Part shown: piece after piece, positions 25,020-38,900 of the stretch
Position numbering within the stretch: the stretch's first letter is position 1
How the letters are laid out: every line of letters starts with the position of its first letter
NCBI GenBank assembly: GCA_963377175.1
Contig: CAUJNA010003745.1
Span: forward strand, 140,001 to 204,000
Direction: 5' to 3'
Source: Effrenium voratum
Taxonomy: Eukaryota > Sar > Dinophyceae > Suessiales > Symbiodiniaceae
Length of the DNA stretch: 64,000 nucleotides
The notes under the pieces: model-generated
Database searches by the model: none
What the model saw: the letters and a program-made list of their open reading frames with translations, nothing else
Told to the model about the DNA's origin: nothing
Translations under genes and position numbers: made by a program

Positions 25020-25200
25020 CCAAAAAGACTCCCTCAGAAGGAAAACAGACCAAAACAAAAAGGAAAAACAAGGGAAACAAAGAAGAGAAAAAGGGAAGAA
25101 GAACAAAAAGAAAGAAAAAAGGGAAGAAGAAAAAAGAAAGAACAAAATAAAGAAGAAGAAAGAGAAGAAGAAAAAAGAGAAGAACAAGAAACAAAACGAG
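25020..25200. repeat. Polypurine tract (A/G on plus strand)
   Basis: About 170 bp of nearly pure A and G with GAAGAA and AAAGGG motifs. Such tracts can form triplex DNA; that is an inference. Confidence 0.8.
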
Positions 25201-25754
25201 GCATGCGGTTTTCGCGCGGGGCACCGCGAGGCCTGGTCTCAAAGTCCATCATCTCCACCCGCCAGGGAGTCGCTGCCACCCAAGCCACCAGCGCCAGTGG
25301 CACGGTGATCAGCGCAGTGAGAAAGAGGATCGGGACCAACCTGAGGCAAAATGAAAACCCGGTACTAAAATGAGTCACAATCAAAACCTGATCCGGAAGA
25401 TTTGGCTCAAAGTCCAAAAAGGAGCCCGATCCGAAAATGGATTTGATCTGCGTCAACACTGGATTCTGGAGTCTGAAGTCATAATCCAAGCCTTCGTGAA
25501 AACCCGAATATCTGGATTCTGGATATACTTGTGTCCCACAAATCCCAATCAGGACCCAAGCAAGGGACAATGTAGCTCACGCCACAAGCTAGTTTCCGGC
25601 TAGCTGATTTGGTGTACCCCCATCCTTAACAGGCCATCGATTCTCCTGATGAGAATGATCTTCCTCTGATGGTGTCTGGTGTGTATTTCTTCTGTATGTG
25701 TCGCTATTTAGCATCACAAGATAATATGTTTTGAATGAAACTCGGGTGTCATCT

Positions 25755-25869
25755 GGCCATGGGTCCAAACCCCGTACCCCCAGTGAACATCCCAATCCCC
25801 ACCAAAATAGGTTCTAAAATGGGTGGTGCACCTAGCCCAAAATGGAACCATTGGTGTTGACCCACGGCC
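25755..25869. mobile_element. Family 1 short TIR element
   Basis: GGCCATGGGTCCAAACC to GTTGACCCACGGCC, flanked by ATCT on both sides (25751-25754 and 25870-25873). The core is closest to the copy at 1835. Confidence 0.8.
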
Positions 25870-26626
25870 ATCTCTGTCGAACCGAAAAGCAATCCAGCCA
25901 ATCAGAATTCGCGCATTTCTCCGCTCTCAGGACCGCGCCATTGATTGCAGTTTCCACACTGGCTCATCCCGGCAAGTGCCTTGCCACTGCCCACCCAGCA
26001 GCTCCAAATTCGATTGATGGGCCTTAAAAGAACCTGGTTTTGAGACCCCCAACCACCGGGTGGTTGGGGGGTGTCTAATGGAGGGTCGGGTCTTCCATTG
26101 AAAGTTCCAGGAGGCTCTGGGCAGTCCAAAAGGCGCACTGCCAACAAACCAAACGATGATTCGACGGGATCCAGTTCAGATCTTTCGAGACATTCTCATA
26201 GGCAATGGCATGAGCTTTTCGCAGGACAGCCGTCAAACTAGAGCCATTCTCACATACCTACGTGCTTGCCTCAGAGGAAGGGGAGAACGGGGTCTCCAGA
26301 CTCGGAAGCGAGGCGTCGAAACAAATTGGTGTCCCATGAACATGTTGAAATCCTTCCCAAACAAACTCCCTAGTGCCCAATTCATCGGTTGAAATCCTTC
26401 CCAATAAAAAGGCTCCCTAGTGTCCACACATCCTCCGGCTCACATCCTTCGCAACCCGTTGCCGCCGCAGGTCTTTGAGGTCCCTGCCGATGGCAAAGAG
26501 GCCGAAGGCAGCACTTGAGCCGTGACTCGGTGGCAAAAACAAATCCGTTCGACGCGCTGAGGGTGCGAATGCCCATGCTTTCCTTCCATACTGTGACAGA
26601 ATCCGTTCGCACCACTTTGAAACCAC

Positions 26627-26705
26627 GAAAACCCCCTGTTGGTTGGTATTTACAGGGGAAGTATCATTCCGCAGATTCTTAGGTGGTGCAGGATTTCGTT
26701 CATCC
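26627..26705. repeat. Family 5 dispersed repeat
   Basis: TTGGTATTTACAGGGGAAG and TTCTTAGGTGGTGCAGGATT match the other copies. Confidence 0.5.
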
Positions 26706-27004
26706 ACAGTATTGCCAAGCACAACGAAGCCTACAGTAATTCTAGTGCATGCAAGAGGAAGGCCGCCGGGTCAAAAAGTGAGTTCAAAGGGAGAGGCACC
26801 AACCAAGTTCCAAGTCGTGGGCTCATTGAGCCTGCAGGACTGTGATTTGTAGGCCATAATTGTCCTCATGCCTGCTTACACTCGAAAACTTGGGAATTGA
26901 GCGAGCAACCCGCGATGAGATATCCGCCGACATTGCTCGGCGTGTCGGACACCTAAGAGAGGATAGAGGATAACCCCCCCCCTAACCCCCCCCCCACCCG
27001 ACGT

Positions 27005-27100
27005 CTGATACGCGCGGCAATTTGATGACGTTCCACTAAACGTAGTCTTCGGGGACCCGGTGTCGCAAAACAGGGGTCCCAGGCTCGATTCCCCCTGCCG
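27005..27100 (+). other. tRNA-like (Pol III box) segment
   Basis: TAGTCTTCGG followed 39 bp later by GGCTCGATTCC resembles A and B boxes of a tRNA promoter, but no full cloverleaf forms. The same segment occurs at 61229-61320. It may be a SINE head. Confidence 0.35.
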
Positions 27101-27245
27101 GCTTTTTTGCTGGCTTGGGCTTCCTGCATCCTTTTGCCGAAAATCTGGAAAAACTCTGTGTTTTTGGACATCATCTTTGCGAAAACGCTGGAAAAACAGT
27201 GTTTTTTGCGGGAAATACTGGGGAGCAAAGGGGAAGTGCAAGGAT

Positions 27246-27661
27246 ACATACATACATACATACAGACATACATACAGACAGACATACAGACATACATACA
27301 TACATTACATTACACAACATCACATTACATTACTTTAAATTACATCACATTACATACATACATACATACATTACATTACATTACATTACATTACATTACA
27401 TTACATTACATTACATTACATTACATTACATACATACATACATTACATACATTACATACATTACATACATTACATACATTACATACATGCATACATGCAT
27501 TACATACATACATTCATGCAGGCATGCATACATATACCTACCTACCTACCTACCTACATACATACATACATACATACATTACATTACATTACATTACATT
27601 ACATTACATTACATTACATTACATTACATTACATACATACATACATGCATACATACATACA

Positions 27662-27692
<31 letters not shown>

Positions 27693-28038
27693 CATACATA
27701 CATACATACATACATACATACATTACATACATTACATTACATACATTACATACATTACATTACATACATTACATTACATACATTACATACATACATTACA
27801 TACATACATACATACATTACATACATACATTACATACATACATTACATTACATTACATTACATTACATTACATTACATTACATTACATTACATTACATTA
27901 CATTACATTACATTACATTACATTACATACATACATTACACACATGCATATGCAATACATACATGCATGCATGCATGCATGATACATACATACATACATA
28001 CATACATACATACATACATACATACATACATACATACA

Positions 28039-28069
<31 letters not shown>

Positions 28070-28163
28070 CATACATACATACATACATACATACATACAT
28101 ACATACATACATACATACATACATACATACATACATACATACATACATACATACATACATACA

Positions 28164-28194
<31 letters not shown>

Positions 28195-28208
28195 CATACA
28201 TACATACA

Positions 28209-28239
<31 letters not shown>

Positions 28240-28705
28240 CATACATACATACATACATACATACATACATACATACATACATACATACATACATACATAC
28301 ATACATACATACATACATACATACATACATACATACATACATACATACATACATACATACATACATACATACATACATACATACATACATACATACATAC
28401 ATACATACATACATACATACATACATACATACATACATACATACATACATACATACATACATACATACATACATACATACATACATACATACATACATAC
28501 ATACATACATACATACATACATACATACATACATACATACATACATACATACATACATACATACATACATACATACATACATACATACATACATACATAC
28601 ATACATACATACATACATACATACATACATACATACATACATACATACATACATACATACATACATACATACATACATACATACATACATACATACATAC
28701 ATACA

Positions 28706-28736
<31 letters not shown>

Positions 28737-29623
28737 CATACATACATACATACATACATACATACATACATACATACATACATACATACATACATACATA
28801 CATACATACATACATACATACATACATACATACATACATACATACATACATACATACATACACATACATACATACATACATACATACATACATACATACA
28901 TACATACACATTCATACATACATACATACATACATACATACATACATACATACATACATACATACATACATACATACATACATACATACATACATACATA
29001 CATACATACATACATACATACATACATACATACATACATACATACATACATACATACATACATACATACATACATACATACATACATACATACATACATA
29101 CATACATACATACATACATACATACATACATACATACATACATACATACATACATACATACATACATACATACATACATACATACATACATACATACATA
29201 CATACACATACATACATACATACATACATACATACATACATACATACATACATACATACATACATACATACATACATACATACATACATACATACATACA
29301 TACATACATACATACATACATACATACATACATACATACATACATACATACATACATACATACATACATACATACATACATACATACATACATACATACA
29401 TACATACATACATACATACATACATACATACATACATACATACATACATACATACATACATACATACATACATACATACATACATACATACATACATACA
29501 TACATACATACATACATACATACATACATACATACATACATACATACATACATTACATACATACATACATACATTACATTACATTACATTACATTACATT
29601 ACATTACATTACATTACATTACA

Positions 29624-29654
<31 letters not shown>

Positions 29655-29795
29655 CATACATACATACATACATACATACATACATACATACATACATACA
29701 TACATTACATACATACATACATACATACATTACATACATACATACATACATACATTACATTACATTACCATTACATACATACATACATACATACA

Positions 29796-29826
<31 letters not shown>

Positions 29827-30436
29827 CATACATACATACATACATACATACATACATACATACATACATACATACATACATACATACATACATACATACA
29901 TACATACATACATACATACATACATACATACATACATACATACATACATACATACATACATACATACATACATACATACATACATACATACATACATACA
30001 TACATACATACATACATACATACATACATACATACATACATACATACATACATACATACATACATACATACATACATACATACATACATACATACATACA
30101 TACATACATACATACATACATACATACATACATACATACATACATACATACATACATACATACATACATACATACATACATACATACATACATACATACA
30201 TACATACATACATACATACATACATACATACATACATACATACATACATACATACATACATACATACATACATACATACATACATACATACATACATACA
30301 TACATACATACATACATACATACATACATACATACATACATACATACATACATACATACATACATACATACATACATACATACATACATACATACATACA
30401 TACATACATACATACATACATACATACATACATACA

Positions 30437-30467
<31 letters not shown>

Positions 30468-30472
30468 CATAC
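27246..30472. repeat. (ACAT)n / (ACATT)n array
   Basis: About 3.2 kb. The first 700 bp mix ACATT pentamers with ACAT; the rest is mostly pure ACAT with rare single-base changes. The very long open frames (poly YIHT and poly MYVC) exist only because the unit length keeps frames open. Confidence 0.97.
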
Positions 30473-30640
30473 GAGAGAGGGAGATTGGGGAGAGAGTGGC
30501 TTGGGGGGATGGGGAGGATGGGGAGCGGAGGGAGGGAGAGAGGACGACAGAACACACCAGGGAGACAAGGGAGAGAGGAAGAAGGAGAAAAGGGAGAGGA
30601 CAATGTCGGCGGACTGAGCCGGAGGCTCTAAAGTTTCATT

Positions 30641-32185
30641 CAATAATAGGTACAACAAGATTGATTATAAGCGTTGTATTGTTCAAGTGAACATTTTGCG
30701 GGTCCATGTCATCCCGTTCACAGCGGATGACTACTGACTACTTGAGAAGGGGAGACACGAAAGGTAGGATACCGTATAGTGATTCCCCTGAACAATGGAA
30801 CGCCCCCGAGACAAAGTCTGGAGGTGTTGGTGTTAAAACTAAGGCACCCCCAGCACTGAGTGTCCCATATCAACTTAGGAATACACTACGACTTGACTGG
30901 GAGGACCGGCCGTGAAACACAAGCGCAAACCGGTGTGAAAAAGCGGACCGAAGTGTGAAGCGAAGCGAGCGAAAAGAGCGCCGAGAAGACCGGAAGAAGG
31001 AGCGAAGCTCTCAATCAGGCAGCGGGGCCAGGGCGGACCAGGGGGGAGTCGAAGGGGGGGAATTTCGTTGGTTTTTGCGACCGGGCCGACCCTCTACCTT
31101 TCGTGATTTCTCACATTGAGGCTGATCCAAATTCCAGCTCCTCCACAGTATAAGTCCTTGCAAGGACCTTTTGATCAACGCCCACAGGTCAAACAAAAGT
31201 TCTATACGAGGCACTCGTTCTAAGTCTTGTCGGAAGGCACGGGCATGCATTGTGCTCGCACCTGCATGTGATTGCACCAAGGTTTGTATAGGCCTCCTCA
31301 AATTCCAGAGCCAAGTACCTAGTACAACCCGCTTCCAAAATGGCCAACAGGGGTCTTGGGCGCTGCTCACATGACATGCAGAAATCAAGGTTGACAAACT
31401 GCACTCACGACCCGCAGGCGACTGCTTTCTTCGCTTGCCAACACAGTTGACCGGAGGTCTCCGCGCTGTCCTGTGGCAAGCAGCTTAGCACTGGTACTGC
31501 CAACAGCTATCTTCCATTAGCTCAAGCTGGAAAAACATAACATGCGTCCAGTAGTAATAGATTGCCTTGAAAACCAACAGGGGACAAACAAACACATACT
31601 CTGAAGCAATTGGAAGCTATGCAATCCTGCACTCCTGATTTTGCCTGTTGTTCACCTTGGTCTGAGCGTGCCGCTCTCATCACCTTATTGTACAAGGCGG
31701 GCGCAGGAAAATGTGTGCTGGTCGCACAGGGTGAGACCACATATCAGGTCAGAAATCTGTCACCTCAGCTTTTTCCGAGCAGACCATCTGGTGGTGAGAT
31801 ATCGAACGGTAAACAAGCCGATTGCGCGGAGCAGTCAGAGTTGGTGTCGTGCTAGCGCTCTGGCCAGCATCTCATGTTGCTGAAACTGGCCACCTAAGAC
31901 ACCCGCAACATGAAGCCAAGAAGCTCGACCCTTGTGCGCCCAATCTCCATGGGCAGTCGGCTCTGGGCCCTTGTAGACGAAGCCCACCTTGGAACACCAG
32001 CCAACTCACTCACTGTCACATCAGCATGGCCTCCCCCTTTTTGGGGAACGCTTGCTTAATGATAATCTGTTTACTTAACCAGTCCAGCCATGATATGCCT
32101 GAAGCAACCCAACACCGAACACTTTTTCAGGAAACAAGACCCCTGACGGAATTTGCACATATCCCCTGCAGGCGATGACCTGACA

Positions 32186-32226
<41 letters not shown>

Positions 32227-32759
32227 GTTGGCTCTTTGAGCCCCAAGGATCATTTCGTGCGCGAACCCGGCCCACATGTTTGACAAATGACTCTCCACCC
32301 CCACAAGTTAATCTGGAACCGAAGAAGGGGGGGTCCCTGCAAAAGGAGTTCCTCTAAGAATCATGGTTTTTGGGGTTCTTTCCAAATTTGTGGCGGAGGG
32401 TCGGCTTTGGTAAAGGAATTGATCGGGTCAGGAGGCTTGGTCATCAGGAAGCCACTCAGTTGCCTGTTCAGATTTCAGCCAAGCCGTAGCGAGCACGCCT
32501 CCTCAACGCCAACCTCCAAGCCCACGTCCTCTGCCTCAGCTTGAAGGATATCAACGGAAGGGCGACGATAGAACAAACAACACAACTTCACGTACCTGGA
32601 ACCTCCTTTCTAGCGGTATTTCTCGTTCACCTTTCTGAAAACCAAGTCCCAGGTTTGACGAGTGACACATGGACGAGCTTGGGAATGGTACAGTGCTGTT
32701 GATGCACATCGATACCGCATGCCTTTCGTACCATTCCCGCGGTACGAATTCGGATTGCG
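30641..32759. other. No confident gene
   Basis: Holds a (TA)n run at 32183-32227. Minus frames at 32380-32460 (PPDPINSFTKADPPPQI) and 32480-32545 (acidic AEAEDVGLEVGVEEA) look coding and may be exons of the gene at 32760. Confidence 0.35.
32183..32227. repeat. (TA)n microsatellite
   Basis: Two TA runs separated by TG, self-complementary. Confidence 0.9.
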
Positions 32760-32847
32760 CTGGTCAGAGTCCGGTGCCTCCTCATCAGACTCGTCGCTGT
32801 CGCTGTCGGCCGAAGTATGCTTCTCGTAAGTCTTGTATGGAAGCTGC
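32760..32847 (-). CDS. Putative exon, acidic serine-rich segment
   Basis: After a CGCAG|G acceptor the frame reads QLPYKTYEKHTSADSDSDES and then DEEAPDSDQ, typical of a disordered acidic region. GA and GC donors are available at the 3' edge. Function unknown. Confidence 0.45.
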
Positions 32848-34620
32848 CTGCGAAAAAGATGGATTCAATGATACGACGGTTTGTCAAACGCAGACACGGG
32901 GAAAAAAACAGCACATGATAAACATTCGCGGCCAGCAAACGGCCACCACCAAACACAATGAGTGATACTCGGCCTCGTGTACCGAATGACACACTCCGTC
33001 AGACGATGGCATCATAGCATGGCAATGTGGCAGCCTAAAAAACCCTCAAGTGGAAGCTGTCAAACCATTTGCCACTGGGGCTTGCCCTATTTTTTTTCAA
33101 GGGCCATGGGTCAAAATATGTCAAAATCCCGTATTTGCGGTGAACATCCCAATCCCCACTAAAATAGGTTCTGAAATGGGTGGTGAATTCACCTATCCCA
33201 ACATGGGATCCCAATGGTTTTGACCCCCACAGCCCTTTGACTTCGCAGTTTGACCACCGGCGACTCGTGTCTGCTCGCGGCGCCGCCTTGGCGACCACTG
33301 ATCAGAAGATACGGATGCCTTGACTTGTCTTTCTGTGTCCTGCGCACGTCAGGCCCGGAACAAATAGACCCCTGAGCGCCGGGGGTCCTCTGAGTACTAG
33401 GAATGTCGTCCCTTCCCACACTTGCAAAGCGGGGACCTCAAACAGTGGGCTTTCTTTTGGGCTTCCCCTTTAAAGCAAGGTGGAACAAGGGCACCATGGT
33501 AGCCTCAAAAGGCACAAACCTAAATGGTCGTCAACTAGTCTTGGTTATTCCGGGATGACCTCCACCTGCAGTAAATGAACCACCACAAACAAGAACACTC
33601 AGCGCCAGGACACCTGTTGTACTGCCTCATCCTATCATAAAGCAGACACAACCACGTCATTAGACCCAAGTTTGAGCATGTCCAGCACCATGCCTGCATT
33701 GCCAGGATTCAGAGATGGGCAAGTGAGTCTACTCTCATGCCAGAGTAAGCGACAAAACTGAACCTTCAGAGTGTCGGCCTGTTGCCAGGTTAGGATACTG
33801 AAGCCAATTGTGTTCTGTCGTCCTCGCAGGATTTACAGCACAGAGGAAGCCTGTGATGCGTGTTGCCGCGTTGCCCGAATCCAAGCTGTCACTCAGCTTG
33901 GCAGGCGCTTGGCAGGCAGCAGGTTTTAAGCATCAACACAATCAATCATCTGAGGTGTCCAGCCAAAGTCCATTCATCTCCTCGTTGCAAAATCGACGAA
34001 CATTGCCAAAGCTCACAAACAGCATAGTGCCCAAAGCAAACGTGGAGCCGTTCAGTCCAGCCGTATGTCAGGGAAAGAATGTCATCCTCGGAGCATTGAA
34101 GGCTAAACCCGATCAACAATGCCTTATCCCGGATTCTCAACAAAGCAGCTGTGCTGGGTTTGACCACCCAAAAAGGATGCCTTAAGGGCATCTGTTGGAA
34201 CAGACCCCAAACTTCCTTCCTTCCCCCCTGGGCAACGCCTGCAACCTCAGCCCTGTTTGTGGCAGGTCAGCGCAAAGACTCATGCCATAACTTGACGCTC
34301 GGCCACAACTTGACTGGACACAAAGTCTTAAGCCACGCCATGTCGAGCCCATGGTCCTGCTGAACCCAAGCTTCTTCAAGCTTCTGGGCATTGGGGAAGA
34401 GCACCTGCAAAGCTCACGAGTATCATTCCTTCCAGTCAAGGCTGCGTGCTTGTGCTGAATGTCACGGTATTGCTTGCAATTGTATCAAGCACCATTGTTG
34501 TTATCAAGCGCTAACCTGTAGTCACGTGTTGTTGCACAGGTGGTGGCTGCGTGTTGGGCTGGCGCATCCTTGGGCCTTCCTGAAACTCAATCAATGCGTA
34601 TTAAAGCTAGATTTCCCCAC
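32848..34620. other. No gene recognised
   Basis: Holds the family 1 copy at 33102. A minus frame next to that element (33240-33300) is short and unassigned. Confidence 0.4.
33102..33234. mobile_element. Family 1 short TIR element
   Basis: GGCCATGGGTCAAAA to TTTTGACCCCCACAGCC with the same core. There is no clear target duplication. An internal GTCAAAAT repeat is near the left end. Confidence 0.7.
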
Positions 34621-34621
34621 G

Positions 34622-34776
34622 TTTTGCTCCATGCACAGATTCTCCAAACGCAACTCAACTTCTTGTGAGACATTCCTAGCACCGGCCGATCGATCTCGCA
34701 AGTCTGCCGTGCAAAGGCGCATATTTTTGGTCGTGCGTTGTAACACCTCCATCGGCGCACCCGGAATGTTCACAGG
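34622..34776 (-). CDS. Putative exon downstream of an inverted-repeat intron
   Basis: The minus frame reads PVNIPGAPMEVLQRTTKNMR then a charged helix-like segment ending LENLCMEQNVGK. Composition looks coding. The acceptor (TTTCAAG at about 34778) does not join the upstream exon in phase with the obvious GT donor, so the exact splice is unresolved. Confidence 0.35.
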
Positions 34777-34795
34777 TCTTGAAACCAGGCCCACG

Positions 34796-34940
34796 TGAGC
34801 CATAATTAATCAAAACCCGGTATCCAAATGGCCTACCCAGAACCATGCTAGAATTGTCAAGGCGGATATCCGCACCCATTTATAGCAAGGGGATTCTCCC
34901 TTACTTCCCCTCTCATTCCCCCGTTTCTGATTGTGACTCA
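34796..34940. mobile_element. Family 3 short TIR element, apparently intronic
   Basis: TGAGCCATAATTAATC at the left and GATTGTGACTCA at the right, 145 bp, flanked by CG on both sides. On the minus strand it begins exactly where an exon-like frame ends (GACGAC|GTGAGTCAC), so its terminal repeat would supply a GT donor. This suggests an intron made by the element. Confidence 0.7.
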
Positions 34941-35050
34941 CGTCGTCGTGGCTGGCGCGCAGGAGGTCCCAAGCCATCCGCGCCTGGCGCTGCTCTGAGA
35001 CCGCGTCGGCCATGGACGAGGGCCTGTCGGCGATTTGGAGTCCCACGGGA
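34941..35050 (-). CDS. Putative exon abutting family 3 element
   Basis: The minus frame reads GLQIADRPSSMADAVSEQRQ and then ARMAWDLLRASHDD, ending exactly at the family 3 element. The 5' edge is unknown; the frame stays open upstream in a Pro-rich stretch. Confidence 0.4.
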
Positions 35051-35816
35051 CCAGGAGGGGGATTTGGGGTGGCTTGCGAAAACGGGGGATTCGGAGATGT
35101 CGCTTTTTCGGGAAGCGAAACGCATGTTGGTCATAGGGCCTGGTGGAATTATAAATGGATTTCCCGGGTGAATGGAAAAAAGAACCATCTAAAACAGCGG
35201 AACACAATGCTTAAGCAAAGAAACCGATCAAAAGGACACCTATGATTCTGGCTCTCGCAAGTTCCAACTGCAAAATTACAGATCCGCGGTTTGGTTGCAC
35301 ATACAGATCAAAAGAACGTGAAGCAATCAATACGCATTTGTTGAGGTCGATTTGGGTGGTCACAACCTATGTTGTTTACCGCCGTGGCCACCCCCTCAGC
35401 GCATGAGCGTTGCCTACGAGCCACCTTTCCTGGTCCCAGGACGCACAAAGCACTGACATCTGAATAAGGTGCCACCTGCTAGCTCTGAGCTGGCGAGCTT
35501 TAGCACGCAAAAACTGAGTGTATGTATATCAGATACATCTTATGCAGAAGCGGAAGCACAAGCCTCTGCTCACATACCCGTCTGTCAATGAGTTTGATGC
35601 AGACTGTCACGAACCAGTTTGGTCCAGCTGATTCACCAAATTGTGCAATCTTGAAAGAGAGATTCGTAGTTCTGGTAAGCGCACTATTCCTCTTAACTGC
35701 GGCCCTTGTACCAACAGCGACCGATGTCATGACTACCAACCGCTCCCACGCCAGCAATCGACCCTCCTAGCCCTGCCAGCCTCGCGCCCTCTGAATCTTT
35801 GGCCTCCATAGGGCAG

Positions 35817-35952
35817 GTTGCGGCCAGGCATGGGACGGGATTTGCTCAGGCTTTGGAAATCTTTGGAAGGAAGGGAGGAAGCCTTTTTGGAAAAGGCAGG
35901 CATCGGAGAGATTGAACTCTTGGAGACATTCTGGAAAGAAGTTGAAGGCTAA
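35817..35952 (+). CDS. Putative terminal exon, helical acidic segment
   Basis: After a GGCAG|G acceptor the plus frame reads LRPGMGRDLLRLWKSLEGRE, then EAFLEKAGIGEIELLETFWK, and stops at 35950-35952. An amphipathic, Glu-rich pattern supports coding. Family not recognised. Confidence 0.4.
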
Positions 35953-38900
35953 GCCTCCGAGCCCCAAAAAATTGGCGAACCTCCAGCGCAGCCTTGCTCC
36001 CTACTTGTCCACCCTTGATGTGTTGAACAGAAGGCTGTGCCATGGGCAATGCTCCCTCAAAGACGAAGCAGCTAACGTTGATCGTTCTGCCTGCTGATCG
36101 CATCCAAATGAAGATCGCATCCAAATGAAGCCCCTTCAGAACCCATAGTATGAACACGTGCTTTTCTGCTACCTGCGATTTCGGCTGTCACTGCTTACAC
36201 AGTCAAGTTGGCTGGCCCACAGGCATCAGCAGGCATCTCTCTGTCCGTACTACAAGGAAATAGAGTGATCGTCCCATCAAGAAGATCAAGGCACACTGCG
36301 CATAAATATCCCTCCAATTGCGAGTCAAAAACCGGGAAAACCCTGAGACAACTTGTGCTCAAGGACGGAGCCCTCCAGGACCCAAAGGAACAAGCCCGGA
36401 ACATGGAAAAAGCGCGTCTCTTGCAAGGGCTTCGCTCAAATTCTGCTTTGGAGGTTGAAACTTGCCACGGGAGGTCCAGGGGTTTGGCGGTAGACTCGTG
36501 TGTGTGAGCCTAACCAACAAACTCGGAGGCAGTCCGCTCCCTCATTCCGTCCAACAGCCTGGGAGCCGCTGTACCTCCATGGCCGAGCAGCTGCTAGCAA
36601 CGACCTGCCGAGACTCTAGGCTTTTGAACTTTTGGCCAGCCAATGCCACAAGGCGTCGCAGTCCCTGGATCATCCGTCCCGTTTTTGTTTCTCTGTGACT
36701 TGCGATTCAAAAGTAGTGAAACAAAAGCAAGAAGAAGCAATGCATCAGCTTGTAACTCTGTTTGCTCATGCTGCAGATTTGGGCAAGAAGAGAAACAACA
36801 TATGTTAATCCGAGACCGACCTGTCTCGCCCTACAGTTGCCCGAAAGGAAACCAACATGAGAAGCGTTGGCAACTCATACAATAGCTGACAATTTTTGAC
36901 GTGCCAGTACAGTGAGTGTTTTTACTCACATACCACCGCGCAAGGCCAAACGCCCAAGCATGGCATCCCAAGCAAAAAAGTTGGCACATCAAAGTCTCGC
37001 TGGGTTTCTTGCCCCACATCACCGAGCGTACAGCCACTCTCAAAGGACCAGTCTGAAGACCACAAAGAACATAGGAAGTAGCATGCCTAGTAGTTCCCAT
37101 ATTATCCTATAATATCCTAGAATATTGGGTCAAGCTAACCTGAGCTACGCTGTACAAAATCCATAACAAATCCCACATCCGAGCGTTTAAGCAGCGACAT
37201 ACCCAAATTCCCGCGCCTTGGCTGGAGCCTTGCAAAGGTTCCTTGGCTTTTGGCACACTGCACAAAGTACAAGTAGTTGCTAGCGTACCACCAACAGTGC
37301 AAGTGGAAAAAAAAACACATATGTCTTTTTACTGCGGTCTGGTGCCCTGCCAGTGTGCTGCGTGACTTGCTGCAGGCGAACTTGGCAAACTTATACTTCC
37401 TGCGGACATTGAGAAGTAGAAAGAATGCTATCTATAGAATCATGTGTATGGAACTTGTGCAATGGTTGCTCTTCTAATTGGGCGCGCACATGCACAATGC
37501 AAACCTGATGGCCCTTCTTGAATTGCTCAGGTCCACTGCTCCATCAACCAAGCGTGCTGTTTCTCAAGCAGCTGCACCGTTGATTCACGCGAAACAAGCT
37601 GAAGCAGCTGCATGGACCAGCAACATGAACGCCAGGGAAGGATTCTATAGCTCACCCCACCCTCGGCTCACTTTGCACGGAGTAAAGCCAGGTCCACGGC
37701 GGCAAACTATCCAGCTGCAATCGAGAATCTTAGTGCCACTGCCATTTCTGCACTCGGGAGTGAAAACTGCTGCTTGAGCTCAAACCGAGCAGCAATTCAC
37801 ATCTGGATACTATCTCGGTCAAACGTTTTCCAGCCCCATCGCTCAGTACGTGGGGCAGGCCTTGCATACCATGACCGCCTGGCTGAATTTGATTAATTTC
37901 ACCATGTTCCTCACTAGCGGCAACATCCATGTGTGGCCGACAACCAAACGCTGCCGGGAGGGTGCAATTTCTCGCTCTCAACGACTGGCGGCTGCGCGGG
38001 ACGCATTTGTTCCCTGGTTGACAAGCCTGACTGAGTTCTACTTGAACCCCCCAGAATCTCGTCCAGGCATCGCAGCAACGTTGACTGCAAAATGCCAGCA
38101 ACGATTCAGGCAGCACCATCTCGACCCCAAGTCCACATCGAGCTGAAGCCAGCTAATAGGCCGGAGCAAATCACTTCACAAACCCGCTCAGCGTGGCTCG
38201 TTGCCGGGAGATTCCTCCATGCGACAAGTTTGGACCTGAGCCTCAGACACCTCTGCCATCTGCTTTGAGCTCGAGGTACATTGAAGATCTGCAGCGCCTT
38301 TATTGCTCCTTCAAGGCTTAAGAACGCAAGAAGCGGATAATCCCTGTTCGTGATAAGGGTTCTGTGGCTTGCAGCCGTGGTTTGCCAGCAGTGCATCCGC
38401 TTTGTTGTGGATATCAAGATTGTTCCCTGGCCCTTCTGTCTTTGTCCCTCTCTCTCTCTCTCTCTCTCTCAGCACCGCTGTTCGCTGTCCTTCAGAAGAG
38501 CCCGTTGCGCCATCCATGTGTTCTTCAGCCACCGGAAAAGCAGCACCGCCGCAAGGGTGAACATGAGCACGTCCGAAAACTCCAACTGGCCAAAATTGAC
38601 CGACATGGTGGTTTATCATGGCCCCCGAAAGGCGTCTTGCAACTGGCTCTTGAATAGTGCTGAGCACTATTGTGGCCAAAGACTGAACCGAATGCTCCCA
38701 ACTTTCAACCTGATCGCAGTGCCACAGAGTACTAATAGCGGAAACCCTGCAAGAATCAACCCCAGTTGACTCATAGGGCCCTTTTAGTGCATATTCATCA
38801 CTTTTGGAGGGAACACCCCTGAGTAGGACTGTTTTATTCCTCTCAGGTCCTCATTACCCCGCAAGAAACAGTTCAGTTCTAGCCGAGCGCATGGCTGTTG

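Larger units (their letters stand above)
22997..26900. other. No gene recognised
   Basis: Holds (CCCCA)n at 23128-23152, family 1, 2 and 5 repeats, and the purine tract. A partial family 3-like sequence lies at 25341-25390, with an AACCCGGTACTAAAATGAGT junction. Confidence 0.4.
26901..30640 (+). repeat. Composite host repeat, copy 1 (uninterrupted)
   Basis: Order of parts: a short open frame ending SADIARRVGHLREDRG and stop (to 26970), a C-rich tract, a tRNA-like stretch with GGCTCGATTCC, about 170 bp ending GGGAAATACTGGGGAGCAAA, then 3.2 kb of ACAT/ACATT repeat, then a G/A-rich tail ending near CTGAGCCGGAGGCT. The same order is found in copy 2, which the virus splits at the C-rich tract. 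Confidence 0.85.

Noticed and set aside
27115..30690. A 1191-codon open frame of YIHT repeats and similar frames on both strands
   Set aside because: It exists only because the ACAT unit keeps all frames open; no start context, domain or non-repeat coding body.
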